This document shows positions 39,515 through 48,242 of a stretch of DNA of 64,000 nt, piece by piece (positions within the stretch are counted from its first letter, which is position 1; each line of letters begins with the position of its first letter). The stretch lies in assembly GCF_004342285.1 (NCBI RefSeq), contig NZ_SMCV01000003.1, forward strand, positions 1-64,000. Direction: 5' to 3'. This DNA is from Klebsiella sp. BIGb0138 (lineage in GTDB: Bacteria > Pseudomonadota > Gammaproteobacteria > Enterobacterales > Enterobacteriaceae). Position numbers and translations under genes: made by a program. The notes beneath the pieces were generated by a model. It was not told the DNA's origin. It did not search any database and saw nothing but the letters and a program-made list of their open reading frames with translations.

Positions 39515-40759
39515 ATGTCCCAGGCTAACCTTAGCGAAACGCTGTTTAAACCTCGATTCAAACATCCCGAAACCTCGACGCTGGTGCGCCGGTTTGCCTC
39601 CGGTGCGCCACAGCCGATCCACTCTGCGCTCGACGGTAGCAACGTCGACCACTGGTATCGCTTGATCAATCGTCTGATGTGGGCCTGGCGCGGCGTGTCG
39701 CCGCAGGAGATCCTTGACGTGCAGGCACGCATTGTCATGAGCGATGCGGAGCGTACGGATCCGGAACTTTACGACACCGTGGTGGGGTATCGCGGCGGCA
39801 ACTGGATTTTTGAATGGTCTAAGCAGGCGATGGCCTGGCAGCAGAAGGCCGGCCAGGAAGACGATCCGATAGCGAGCGGTCGTCACTGGCTGCGGGCGTC
39901 GAACCTCTACAGTATTGCTGCCTACCCGCATATTAAAGGTGATGAGCTGGCCGAACAGGCGCAGGTGCTGGCCTATCGCGCGTATGAAGAGGCGGCCCGA
40001 CGCCTGCCGGGCGAACTGCGCGAGCTGGAGTTCCCGATTCCCGGCGGCGCGCCGGTGACCGGTTTTTTACATATGCCGAAAGGTGAAGGCCCGTTCCCGG
40101 TGGTGCTGATGTGCGGCGGCCTGGATGCGCTGCAGACGGACAACTACAGCCTGTATGAGAACTACTTCGCGCCGCTGGGGATCGCCATGTTGACTCTGGA
40201 TATGCCCTCGATCGGCCTCTCGTCGAAATGGAAGCTAACCCAGGAAACCAGCCAGCTGCATCAACATGTGCTGAGGCATTTACCGAACGTCCCGTGGGTC
40301 GATCATACCCGGGTGGCGACCTTTGGTTTCCGTTTTGGCGCCAATATCGCCGTGCGTCTGGGCTATCTGGAGCCACAGCGTTTAAAAGCGGTGGCCTGTC
40401 TCGGTCCGGTGGTGCACAACCTGCTGGTGGATCCGCTGCATCAGGGCCGGGTTCCGGAAATGTATCTCGACGTTCTGGCGTCGCGCCTGGGGATGCATGA
40501 TGCTTCCGACGAGGCGCTGCGCGTCGAACTGAACCGCTATTCATTAAAAACCCAGGGGCTTCTGGGGCGCCGCTGCCCGACGCCGATGCTATCCGGCTTC
40601 TGGAAAAACGATCCTTTCAGCCCGGAAGAGGAGTCTCGTTTAATCACCTCGTCATCTGCCGATGGCAAACTGCTGGAGATCCCATTTAAGCCCATTTATC
40701 GCAATTTCGATCACGCATTGCGACAGATTGCCCGCTGGATCAACCATAGATTTAGTTAA
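39515..40759 (+). CDS. frsA: FrsA, fermentation/respiration switch protein (alpha/beta-hydrolase fold)
   Basis: A 414-residue protein (formerly YafA) with a C-terminal alpha/beta-hydrolase domain; [27 protein letters not shown] and [18 protein letters not shown] mark strands and the degenerate nucleophile elbow (GFRFGA, without Ser). In E. coli it binds dephosphorylated EIIA-Glc and affects the choice between fermentation and respiration; an enzymatic role has been disputed. GGAGG precedes the ATG. Confidence 0.93.
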   Translation: MSQANLSETLFKPRFKHPETSTLVRRFASGAPQPIHSALDGSNVDHWYRLINRLMWAWRGVSPQEILDVQARIVMSDAERTDPELYDTVVGYRGGNWIFEWSKQAMAWQQKAGQEDDPIASGRHWLRASNLYSIAAYPHIKGDELAEQAQVLAYRAYEEAARRLPGELRELEFPIPGGAPVTGFLHMPKGEGPFPVVLMCGGLDALQTDNYSLYENYFAPLGIAMLTLDMPSIGLSSKWKLTQETSQLHQHVLRHLPNVPWVDHTRVATFGFRFGANIAVRLGYLEPQRLKAVACLGPVVHNLLVDPLHQGRVPEMYLDVLASRLGMHDASDEALRVELNRYSLKTQGLLGRRCPTPMLSGFWKNDPFSPEEESRLITSSSADGKLLEIPFKPIYRNFDHALRQIARWINHRFS

Positions 40760-40816
40760 TATATTGCTAAATTTTATTGATTTGGTAAAACAGTTGCATC
40801 ACTAAAGGAGATCGCA

Positions 40817-41215
40817 ATGACGTTACCGAGTGGACACCTGAAGAGTAAGCTGATTAAGAAATTCACGGCTCTTGGCCCCTATATTCGCGAAGAGCAGTGT
40901 GAAGACAACCGCTTCTTTTTCGATTGCCTGGCAGTCTGCGTCAATGTCAAACCGGCGCCGGAAAAACGGGAGTTCTGGGGATGGTGGATGGAGATGGAAG
41001 CGCAGGAATCACGCTTTACTTACAGCTATCAGTTTGGTTTGTTCGATAAAGAAGGGGTCTGGCGACCGGTCGCTATCGACGACCCTGAAGTGAGCGAGAA
41101 ACTGGAAAAAACGCTGCGTGATTTCCGCGAACGAGCTAACGCGCTGCTGGCGACATTCAGCCTGAAGCTGGAACCCGCCGACGACTTTAGTGAACCCATC
41201 AGGCTGCGGGCCTGA
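40817..41215 (+). CDS. crl: Crl, sigma-S factor-binding protein
   Basis: A 132-residue protein that helps sigma-S associate with core RNA polymerase in stationary phase, supporting curli and other sigma-S genes. The start [25 protein letters not shown] and the central [20 protein letters not shown] are characteristic. AAGGAG precedes the ATG, and an AT-rich promoter region separates it from frsA. Confidence 0.94.
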   Translation: MTLPSGHLKSKLIKKFTALGPYIREEQCEDNRFFFDCLAVCVNVKPAPEKREFWGWWMEMEAQESRFTYSYQFGLFDKEGVWRPVAIDDPEVSEKLEKTLRDFRERANALLATFSLKLEPADDFSEPIRLRA

Positions 41216-41410
41216 TATCTGCCCTATCCGTCCGGTTACCCCTGCCGGGCGATATGTCGTTCATCGGCGGCGGTGATGGCAACATCCGGTGAACGGGTCA
41301 GGGGAAGAAAAACCGCTTCCCCTGAGAGCGCTTTTTGCCAGACCACGTCGTGACAATGTTGGCTGCTTGCGACGGCAACATTGTTAAGACGGGCCGCGGA
41401 TACGGCCAGC

Positions 41411-41623
41411 TTATTTATCGAGCTCTGCGCTCATCATCACTTTATTCCCCATCCGGGCGCTGGTGATTTTATACTCGGTGGCATTCAGCTCTTTCGCTTT
41501 TTTGGCAATTGCCGCTTCTGCGGAATCCAGAGTATTGCCTGTGGCCGTCACGGTCTGCGCGGAAGCGCCAAAGGCGAGCAGGGAAAGTACGCTTGCGGCA
41601 AGAAAAGCGGTCATCGTTTTCAT
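41411..41623 (-). CDS. YhcN/BhsA/McbA-type small periplasmic protein (DUF1471)
   Basis: A 70-residue protein with a signal peptide (MKTMTAFLAASVLSLLAFGASA) and a mature part of about 48 residues of the YdgH/BhsA/McbA family (LDSAEAAIAKKAKELNATEYKITSARMGNKVMMSAEL). Family members respond to stress and influence biofilm formation. AGGA is 8 nt from the ATG at 41623, which favours it over the ATG at 41629 and over longer starts. It is encoded alone, convergent with crl. Confidence 0.85.
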   Translation of the reverse strand: MKTMTAFLAASVLSLLAFGASAQTVTATGNTLDSAEAAIAKKAKELNATEYKITSARMGNKVMMSAELDK

Positions 41624-41804
41624 GTTCATTATCCTGTCATTGGTGATGTAAGGCACTCCTTTACGGTGGAACTGCCTGATGTCGTAAATAGTAAAGCGCA
41701 GCCGCCGGCGGAAAAAGAAAGCGACGGACAATATACTTTTCTACTTTTGTTCATAAAGAAGGGGGCGGCGGAGAGGCCGACGCACCCCGGATGGCATCAT
41801 GCGC

Positions 41805-42221
41805 TCAGGCGGAAAAGTTGTTTTTCAGCGCCTGCAGGCCGTCATGATAAATGGTGAAGAACAGCGCTTCGGCTTCTGTTTCGCTGACGCCGACCGGCGT
41901 AAAGCTTCCACTCCATTCCACGCGGCTGATATCGCGATCGGCGGTGGCGTGAACCGAGATCGTCGCCAGATAATCGGCAACCGGGAACGGCGCCTGAATA
42001 ATCGAATAGCTATAGCTGCGCTGCCGGTTATCGAAGGCTTCCAGGCGCTCGATAACGGTACCGCCGTCGGCGGTGGTCAGGGTGCGTACACGTCCACCTT
42101 CTGTGATAACGCTTTGCGGGATAAACGGCAGCCAGTCAGGGAGGGTGTCAAAGCCGCCCATCAGCTGCCATACGCTGTCGGCAGAGGCCGGGATTTCAAT
42201 CGATACAGTGGTCGTAGCCAT
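41805..42221 (-). CDS. SRPBCC-family (START/PYR-like) protein
   Basis: A 138-residue protein of the polyketide-cyclase/dehydrase or START-like fold, a hydrophobic-ligand cavity. The start TTVSIEIPASADSVWQLMGGFDTLPDW is the family N-terminus, and the C-terminal IYHDGLQALKNNF helix closes the cavity. Much longer frames upstream overlap the SDR gene and are artefacts. It is the third gene of an AKR-SDR-SRPBCC operon; its ligand is unknown. Confidence 0.8.
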   Translation of the reverse strand: MATTTVSIEIPASADSVWQLMGGFDTLPDWLPFIPQSVITEGGRVRTLTTADGGTVIERLEAFDNRQRSYSYSIIQAPFPVADYLATISVHATADRDISRVEWSGSFTPVGVSETEAEALFFTIYHDGLQALKNNFSA

Positions 42222-42252
42222 TATTTTCTCTCTTAATTTCAGTTGATTAGAT

Positions 42253-43050
42253 TTACATTGCCAGAGTGTCGACGACACCGCCGTCGACGCGCAGGGCGGC
42301 GCCGGTGGTCGCGGAAGAAAGCGGTGATGCGAGATAAACCGCGAGATTCGCCACCTCTTCGACATCCGCGGCGCGCTGGATGATGGAACTCGGACGCGCG
42401 GTTTTAACGAACTCATCGGCTTGTTGGCGCGGGCTACGGCCCGACTGCGCGGCGGCATCCGCCAGCATCGTCTGCAAGCCTTCGGTAAAGGTCGGGCCGG
42501 GTAAAATGGCATTCACCGTCACGCCGGTACCTGCCAGGCGTTTTGCCAGGCCGTGCGACACCGCCAGATTGGCGCTTTTGGTCACGCCGTAATTAATCAT
42601 GTCGGCAGGGATCGCCACGCCGGACTCCGACGAGACAAAAATAATGCGTCCCCAGCCCTGTTCGACCATTCCCCCGGCGTAGTGGCGCGACAGCCGTACG
42701 CCGGACAGCACGTTGACGTTATAAAAGTGCATCCACTCCGCGTCGGGAACGCTAAAGAAGTCCTTATCGTTGAAGATGCCGAGGTTGTTGATGACGATAT
42801 CGGCCCGTGGCTGCGCCGCGCACAGTGTGGCAACGCCCTGCTCGGTGCTGAGATCGGCGACGACGCCGCGCAGCAGCGCGGCCGGCAGCTCGCTGGTCAC
42901 TGCGGCCATCGCGCTATCGACGCTGCTCTGCTGGCGACCAACGATAATGACGTTGGCCCCCGCCTGCGCCAGCCCTTTGGCGATGCCAAGACCGATACCG
43001 GATGTGGAACCGCTGACCACCGCGACTTTATTGGAAAGATCCAGTTTCAT
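42253..43050 (-). CDS. Short-chain dehydrogenase/reductase
   Basis: A 265-residue classical SDR oxidoreductase. The cofactor motif is SGSTSGIGLG with GRQQ after strand 2, suggesting NADP(H); the stabilising motif is reduced to NNLG (rather than NNAG) and the active site is Ser plus YGVTK (Tyr, Lys). The C-terminal LRVDGGVVDT is typical. ATG 43050 follows GGGAA; an ATG four codons upstream is possible. It is the middle gene of the AKR-SDR-SRPBCC operon, with substrate unknown. Confidence 0.83.
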   Translation of the reverse strand: MKLDLSNKVAVVSGSTSGIGLGIAKGLAQAGANVIIVGRQQSSVDSAMAAVTSELPAALLRGVVADLSTEQGVATLCAAQPRADIVINNLGIFNDKDFFSVPDAEWMHFYNVNVLSGVRLSRHYAGGMVEQGWGRIIFVSSESGVAIPADMINYGVTKSANLAVSHGLAKRLAGTGVTVNAILPGPTFTEGLQTMLADAAAQSGRSPRQQADEFVKTARPSSIIQRAADVEEVANLAVYLASPLSSATTGAALRVDGGVVDTLAM

Positions 43051-43094
43051 GCTATTTCCCATCTTCTGGAAGGGGCCTTTCGGCCCCGCAAAAA

Positions 43095-44105
43095 TTAACG
43101 TGTCGGCAGCGGTGCGTTGCTGGCAACCAGATTCTGCCGGCGCATTTCGTCCCAGAATTCTGCCGGGATAGCGACCTGCAGCGCAGCCAGATCTTCCGCC
43201 ATACGGCCAGGACGGCTGGAGCCCGGGATCACCGCGGCAACCGCCGGGTTAGCCAGCGCGAACTGCAGCGCAGCGGCCTTCACATCAACCTGGAAGCGGG
43301 CGGCAAGCGCCTGGATCTGCGCAACCTGCTGGCGAATCGCCGGCGATGCCAGCTGGTATTCGAAGTGGTCGCCCCCCGCCAGGACGCCGGAGCTATAGGG
43401 GCCGCCGACGACGATATCGACATTCTGTTCCAGCGCTTCCGGCATCAGGCGCTGCAGCGCGCGCTTGTGATCCAGCAGGGAGTAGCGGCCAGCCAGCAGG
43501 AATGCGTCTGGCTTGGGTTCGTCGAGCGCGAGCGTCAGTTCGCATGGCTCCACGCGGTTCACGCCGAGGCCCCAGGCTTTAATCACCCCTTCGTCACGCA
43601 GGCGGGTCAGGGCGCGGAAGGCGCCGGTGCGGGCAATATTGAACTGCTCCAGCCAGCTATCGCCGTAGAAATCCTGCGCCGGATCGTGGATCCAGACGAT
43701 ATCCAGATGGTCGGTTTTCAGACGCGTTAAGCTATCTTCGATCGAACGCAGGGTGGCGTCGGCGGAGTAGTCGTTGAGAATTTTATTTTTCCGCCCATGC
43801 TCGAACAGACCGCCTTTCTCACCGAAGTCGCGGGTTGCCGGATCTTCCAGTTCATCCAGCATAATGCGGCCGACTTTGCTGCTCAGAACGAATTCATCGC
43901 GCGGATACTGAGAAAGCGCCTCGCCCATACGGATTTCGGAAAGACCGGAGCCATACAGCGGCGCGGTATCGAAGTAGCGAATACCCAGTTTCCAGGCTTC
44001 GCTAACGGTGGCATGGGCCTCTTCTTCGGGAATGGCGCGGTACATGTTGCCCAGCGGTGCGCCGCCTAAACCGATGTTGCCTGGAAGAATATGTCTAATG
44101 CTCAT
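43095..44105 (-). CDS. Aldo/keto reductase, D-threo-aldose 1-dehydrogenase/pyridoxal dehydrogenase type
   Basis: A 336-residue AKR enzyme. The catalytic tetrad is seen as Asp and Tyr in YFDTAPLYGSG, Lys in VLSSKVGR and His in IVWIHDP; the cofactor site is IPGSSRPG. This branch includes L-fucose (D-threo-aldose) dehydrogenases and pyridoxal 4-dehydrogenases. It heads the operon and is divergent from the LysR gene, with a perfect CRP core between them. A role as L-fucose dehydrogenase feeding the pathway at 50-56 kb is possible but unproved. Confidence 0.85.
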   Translation of the reverse strand: MSIRHILPGNIGLGGAPLGNMYRAIPEEEAHATVSEAWKLGIRYFDTAPLYGSGLSEIRMGEALSQYPRDEFVLSSKVGRIMLDELEDPATRDFGEKGGLFEHGRKNKILNDYSADATLRSIEDSLTRLKTDHLDIVWIHDPAQDFYGDSWLEQFNIARTGAFRALTRLRDEGVIKAWGLGVNRVEPCELTLALDEPKPDAFLLAGRYSLLDHKRALQRLMPEALEQNVDIVVGGPYSSGVLAGGDHFEYQLASPAIRQQVAQIQALAARFQVDVKAAALQFALANPAVAAVIPGSSRPGRMAEDLAALQVAIPAEFWDEMRRQNLVASNAPLPTR

Positions 44106-44171
44106 TAAGATGTCCTCAATATTTTTTCCCGCTATGGGAGGGGTTCATTCAGGGGATTTATGCTTCATCCC

Positions 44172-44187
44172 TGTGACGAGGATCACA
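44172..44187. promoter_or_regulatory. CRP (cAMP receptor protein) site
   Basis: TGTGA-CGAGGA-TCACA is a perfect match to the CRP core TGTGA-N6-TCACA. It lies 66 bp upstream of the AKR operon start and 65 bp before the LysR start, a usual position for class I or divergent activation. Confidence 0.75.
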
Positions 44188-44206
44188 ATAACTTGCGATG
44201 TTGTGA
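44183..44206. promoter_or_regulatory. Candidate LysR-type binding site
   Basis: TCACAA (44183-44188) and TTGTGA (44201-44206) form an inverted repeat over 12 bp that contains the T-N11-A spacing of LysR sites. It overlaps the right half of the CRP core, so the two proteins could compete. Function is inferred from the divergent layout. Confidence 0.4.
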
Positions 44207-44252
44207 CTTGATAGGACATAATTCGCCTGACTTAAGTCCTTCGAGGTCTAAT

Positions 44253-45188
44253 ATGATTGATTTACGCCAGTTGAAATACTTTGTAGTGGTTGCCGAAGAA
44301 GAGCACGTGGGCCGCGCCGCCGAGCGTCTGCATATTTCGCAGTCGCCGCTGAGCCGCCAGATTGCCCAGCTTGAGGAGCGCCTGGGCCTGATGTTGTTCG
44401 AGCGTAACCAGCAGCGCATCCGCCTGACGGCTGACGGGCAAACCTTTCTGGCGGAAACGCGCTCGCTACTGACCCACGCCAGCCGCCTGGAGTCGCTGGG
44501 CAAGCGGTTAGGGCGGGGCGAAGACGGCGGGCTGTGTATTGGCTATATCGAAAATGCCATGCACTCCGGTGTGCTCTCTACTGCGTTGCGCACGCTGCGT
44601 ATTTCGCGCCCGGATGTACATATCGCGCTCTATAGCCAGCCTCCCGCCACGCAGATTGAAGGTTTACGCCAGCGCAGCCTGGATTTTTCGCTGGTGGATA
44701 TGCCGCCGTCGGAAGGCGAGCAGGATCTGGAATATATTCAGGTGCTGGATGACCGCATGCTGCTGGCGCTGCCGCAAAGCCATCCGTTAGCGCAGGCGAA
44801 AAACGTGTTGCCGGAGCAACTGGCCGATCAGCAGTGGATTGCGGTGATCCATAACGATGATGCGCATTCGCGCGATGATTTTGTGGCCGCCTGCGTCAGA
44901 GCGGGCTTTAACCCGGATATTCGCCTGGAAGCGGGAGAGCCGTTAACCGCGCTTGGGCTGGTGGCGGCGGGTCTCGGCCTGGCGCTAATCCAAAACAGCC
45001 TGCGGCATAATGCGCCGGAAGGCGTCGCGCTGCGTGAAATTCCGTGGATGGGCTACTCCACGCAGCTGTGGGCGGCGTGGCATAAAGCTAACCGACGCCC
45101 GCTGGTGACCCATTTTCGCGACGTGCTGCGCGGTGAAGGCGCAGAGGGCGCGCCGGCGGCCGGCGGCCGGGAAGCCCCGGCGCCATGA
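44253..45188 (+). CDS. LysR-family transcriptional regulator
   Basis: A 311-residue LysR-type regulator of the CatR/BenM-like branch. The helix-turn-helix is at residues 1-60 (IDLRQLKYFVVVAEEEHVGRAAERLHISQSPLSRQIAQLE), followed by an effector domain. The last 15 or so residues are Gly/Ala/Pro-rich and unusual. GAGG precedes ATG 44253; the longer upstream frame crosses the regulatory sites. It probably controls the divergent AKR-SDR-SRPBCC operon. Confidence 0.87.
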   Translation: MIDLRQLKYFVVVAEEEHVGRAAERLHISQSPLSRQIAQLEERLGLMLFERNQQRIRLTADGQTFLAETRSLLTHASRLESLGKRLGRGEDGGLCIGYIENAMHSGVLSTALRTLRISRPDVHIALYSQPPATQIEGLRQRSLDFSLVDMPPSEGEQDLEYIQVLDDRMLLALPQSHPLAQAKNVLPEQLADQQWIAVIHNDDAHSRDDFVAACVRAGFNPDIRLEAGEPLTALGLVAAGLGLALIQNSLRHNAPEGVALREIPWMGYSTQLWAAWHKANRRPLVTHFRDVLRGEGAEGAPAAGGREAPAP

Positions 45189-45212
45189 TCGACGCTGCCC
45201 CGGCCGATGTGC

Positions 45213-46661
45213 TTACAGACCAATACACATGTATTTAATTTCCAAGTAATCTTCGATGCCGTACTTCGAACCTTCGCGCCCGAGACCGGAAGCTTTCACC
45301 CCGCCAAACGGCGCGACTTCGTTGGAAATGAGTCCGGTGTTGATACCGACGATGCCGTACTCCAGCGCTTCACCGACGCGGAAGACGCGGCTCAAATCGC
45401 GGGCATAGAAATAGGCGGCCAGACCGAATTCGGTATCGTTGGCCTGCTGGATAACATCCGCTTCGTCTTTGAAACGGAACAGGGGTGCCAGCGGACCGAA
45501 GGTCTCTTCTTTCGCGACTTTCGCATCAGCGGGAACATCGACCAGAATGGTTGGCTGGAAGAAATTACCGCCCAGCTGATGCGCTTTCCCGCCGGTTATC
45601 ACCCTCGCGCCTTTACCGATGGCATCGGCGATGTGTTCTTGTACCTTGGCAACCGCTTTCTCATCGATCAACGGCCCGGTCGTCACCCCCGCCTGCAGGC
45701 CGTCGCCGAGGTGCAGTTTTTCCACCGCCTGCTGAAGTTTTTCGGCAAAGCGTTCATACACGCCGTCCTGCACATACAGGCGGTTGGCGCAGACGCAGGT
45801 CTGCCCGGCGTTACGAAACTTGGAGGCCATCGCGCCCTCCACCGCCTTATCCAGATCGGCATCATCGAAGACGATAAACGGCGCGTTGCCGCCCAGCTCC
45901 AGCGACACTTTTTTGATGTCCTGGGCACATTGCGCCATCAGCTGACGGCCAATTTCCGTTGAACCGGTAAACGACAGTTTGCGTACCAGCGGGTTGCCGG
46001 TGAGTTCATTCCCGACCGCGCTGGCGGAACCGGTCACCACGTTGAACACTCCGTCAGGGATCCCGGCGCGCTGCGCCAGCTCGGCCAGCGCCAGCGCGGA
46101 AAAAGGCGTCTGACTGGCGGGTTTCAGCACCATGGTGCAGCCAGCGGCTAATGCCGGCCCGGCCTTGCGGGTGATCATCGCCGCCGGAAAATTCCACGGG
46201 GTGATCGCGGCGGTGACGCCAATGGGCTGTTTAATCACGATCAGCCGTTTATCAGCCTGATGGCCGGGAATCGTGTCGCCATAGATGCGTTTACCCTCTT
46301 CGGCAAACCACTCGATGAACGAGGCCGCATAGCTGATTTCTCCCTTCGCTTCGGCCAACGGTTTACCCTGTTCCAGGGTCATCAGGCGCGCCAGATCGTC
46401 CTGGTTTTCCAGCATCAGATCGAACCAGCGGCGCAGGATCGCGGCGCGCGCTTTGGCGGTTAATTCACGCCAGGCGGGAAGGGCGCGGTTGGCGGCATCG
46501 ATGGCCTCATGGGTCTCTTCGGCGCCCATTTTCGGCACTGATCCCAGCTGCTGGCCGTTGGCCGGGTTGCTCACCGCGATGACATCGCCGCTGATGGCGT
46601 CTCGCCACTCACCATTGATAAATGCCTGCTGGCGGAACAAGGTTAAATCAGTAAGTTGCAT
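45213..46661 (-). CDS. gabD: NADP-dependent succinate-semialdehyde dehydrogenase
   Basis: A 482-residue aldehyde dehydrogenase nearly identical over long stretches to E. coli GabD, of the same length. ITPWNFPAAMITRK binds NADP, LSFTGSTEIG is the Rossmann glycine turn, ELGGNAP supplies the general base and GQTCVCANR the nucleophile Cys. It oxidises succinate semialdehyde (and glutarate semialdehyde) to the acid. AGGAA is 6 nt from ATG 46661. Unlike in E. coli, no gabT, gabP or csiD is next to it. Because it is isolated, another aldehyde substrate cannot be excluded. Confidence 0.85.
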   Translation of the reverse strand: MQLTDLTLFRQQAFINGEWRDAISGDVIAVSNPANGQQLGSVPKMGAEETHEAIDAANRALPAWRELTAKARAAILRRWFDLMLENQDDLARLMTLEQGKPLAEAKGEISYAASFIEWFAEEGKRIYGDTIPGHQADKRLIVIKQPIGVTAAITPWNFPAAMITRKAGPALAAGCTMVLKPASQTPFSALALAELAQRAGIPDGVFNVVTGSASAVGNELTGNPLVRKLSFTGSTEIGRQLMAQCAQDIKKVSLELGGNAPFIVFDDADLDKAVEGAMASKFRNAGQTCVCANRLYVQDGVYERFAEKLQQAVEKLHLGDGLQAGVTTGPLIDEKAVAKVQEHIADAIGKGARVITGGKAHQLGGNFFQPTILVDVPADAKVAKEETFGPLAPLFRFKDEADVIQQANDTEFGLAAYFYARDLSRVFRVGEALEYGIVGINTGLISNEVAPFGGVKASGLGREGSKYGIEDYLEIKYMCIGL

Positions 46662-47126
46662 GGTCATTTCCTGTTTCAGAACGTTTAACGGGCGAACGAA
46701 GTGCTCCAGCGTAGCGGAGAATGAAAAGTCGCGTTTGCGATAGCCTTCACGTTTACCGGCGATCGCTGCGCGAGGGTAGACACGGATTACCCGGGCGGCC
46801 CGCGCTGGCCTTGCACTCCTCACCCGTTAAGTGTAGACGCCGAAGCCGCGTGGCAGCGGCGGCTAAACAGTGACTAAACAGCGATGCCTCGTTGTGATGG
46901 TGTAAACCCTCGCGCTCATTTCGCGATATCAGCCACAAAATTAACACATCGCAGGCCATCAACCCGGGAAGCAACTTGCTTTTATGCGGGGAGGCGGATA
47001 CGTTCTGTAACGTTACACTAAAACGTTACAGAAGAAGTTAACTACCCGATTATAAGTGAAGACCCTGGCGATTTAGCGAGGCCCAAAGGTGCTACAGACA
47101 CCTCAACGGTACGTGAAAGGATAATT
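46662..47126 (+). other. Divergent intergenic region of gabD and the TRAP operon
   Basis: About 465 bp with no convincing gene. It contains the LacI-type palindrome at 47006-47017 and an extra half-site (ACGTTACA) at 47023-47030, both close upstream of the TRAP binding-protein gene. Confidence 0.55.
47006..47017. promoter_or_regulatory. LacI-family operator 1 (TRAP operon)
   Basis: The perfect palindrome TGTAACGTTACA recurs exactly at 52757-52768, in the promoter of the LacI-type repressor gene. A partial copy, AACGTTACA, follows at 47022-47030. The CG-centred palindrome is typical of LacI/GalR operators. It lies 109 bp before the TRAP start codon. Confidence 0.8.
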
Positions 47127-48167
47127 ATGATGAAAATGAAACAGTTTTGTTCGGCCAGACGTATTTTAGCGTGCGCCTGTTTGAGCACGGCCCTGCTGGC
47201 GGGGAGTGCGCTGAGCGCATTGGCTCATGCGGCGCTTAATTTCCGCGTTTACTCTTCTCTGCCGGCGGACGATTCCTCCGCGCATTATATTTGGTTCAGT
47301 CGTTTTCAGGAAAACCTCAACAACAACGCGAAACTGAAAGGGCAGATAAAGCTCAATTATTTCGCCAATGGGATGTTGGGCAAAGAGGCGGATGCCACCC
47401 AGCAGGTCCGGATTGGCGCGATTAACATGATGATTTCCGGTACCTCAATCTGGGCCACGCTGGTGCCGGAAATTGGCGTGCTGGATCTCGGGTATTTATT
47501 TAAGGATTACGACCAGGTCGGGCGTACGCTGGATGGCAAAGCGGGGGAAAAACTCTCGGCGCTGATGCGGGATAAGGCCAACGTCATGGTGCTTGGCTAT
47601 GGCTATAACTTAGGTTCCCGTAACATTTACACCAAAAAGGTCATTGAAAAACCGGAAGATTTAAAAAACCTCAAAATTCGCGTTTTGCCGGTGCCTAACT
47701 TCATTGCCACCCTGAATCACATGGGAGCGGTGGCGATCCCCATGCCGGGAGGGGAAGTCTACTCCAGTTTGCAGATGGGGGTGATCGACGGCGTGGAGCA
47801 CGATGCCCCGACGATTTATGCGAGCAAATATTATGAAATTGTCAAAAACGGCACCCTGACCCGCCATAGCTACAACCCGCTGATGATCGCCATGAATAAA
47901 AAGAGCTTTGAGCAAATTCCAGCGGATCTGCGTGCCGATGTGCTGGCGGCAGCCAAAGAGGCGACGGATTACGAACGCCTGCAGGCCGGTAAAAAAGAGC
48001 AGGAAGCGATCAACAATCTTGCCGCTAAAGGCGTGACGTTCCGTGAGATTGACCGCCAGTACTTCTATCAGCAGGTCCAGCCCGTATGGCAGGCATTCCT
48101 CAGCCAGTACCCGGATATGAAGCCTATCGTTGACGACATCACCGCAGCGGCGAAAGACCCGTCATGA
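47127..48167 (+). CDS. TRAP transporter solute-binding protein (DctP family)
   Basis: A 346-residue periplasmic binding protein. A signal peptide (ILACACLSTALLAGSALSALAHA) is followed by the DctP fold, with KLNYFANGMLGKEADATQQVRIG, LKNLKIRVLPVPNFIATLNHMGAVAIPM (the carboxylate-binding Arg) and GEVYSSLQMGVIDGVEHDA. Substrates of this family are carboxylated sugars and organic acids. AAAGG precedes the ATG. First gene of an operon with the DctQM fusion, SDR and FucU genes. Confidence 0.9.
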   Translation: MMKMKQFCSARRILACACLSTALLAGSALSALAHAALNFRVYSSLPADDSSAHYIWFSRFQENLNNNAKLKGQIKLNYFANGMLGKEADATQQVRIGAINMMISGTSIWATLVPEIGVLDLGYLFKDYDQVGRTLDGKAGEKLSALMRDKANVMVLGYGYNLGSRNIYTKKVIEKPEDLKNLKIRVLPVPNFIATLNHMGAVAIPMPGGEVYSSLQMGVIDGVEHDAPTIYASKYYEIVKNGTLTRHSYNPLMIAMNKKSFEQIPADLRADVLAAAKEATDYERLQAGKKEQEAINNLAAKGVTFREIDRQYFYQQVQPVWQAFLSQYPDMKPIVDDITAAAKDPS

Positions 48168-48242
48168 TCCGCGCCGCTTGCCCGGCCGCGCTCTGGCTGA
48201 CGCAAGCGGTGAGATTTGCCAACCTTGTGGAGAGAACTCAAC

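Noticed and set aside
46753-46974. 73-codon minus-strand frame upstream of gabD
   Set aside because: No ribosome-binding site, domain or helpful context; the region is better read as a control region.
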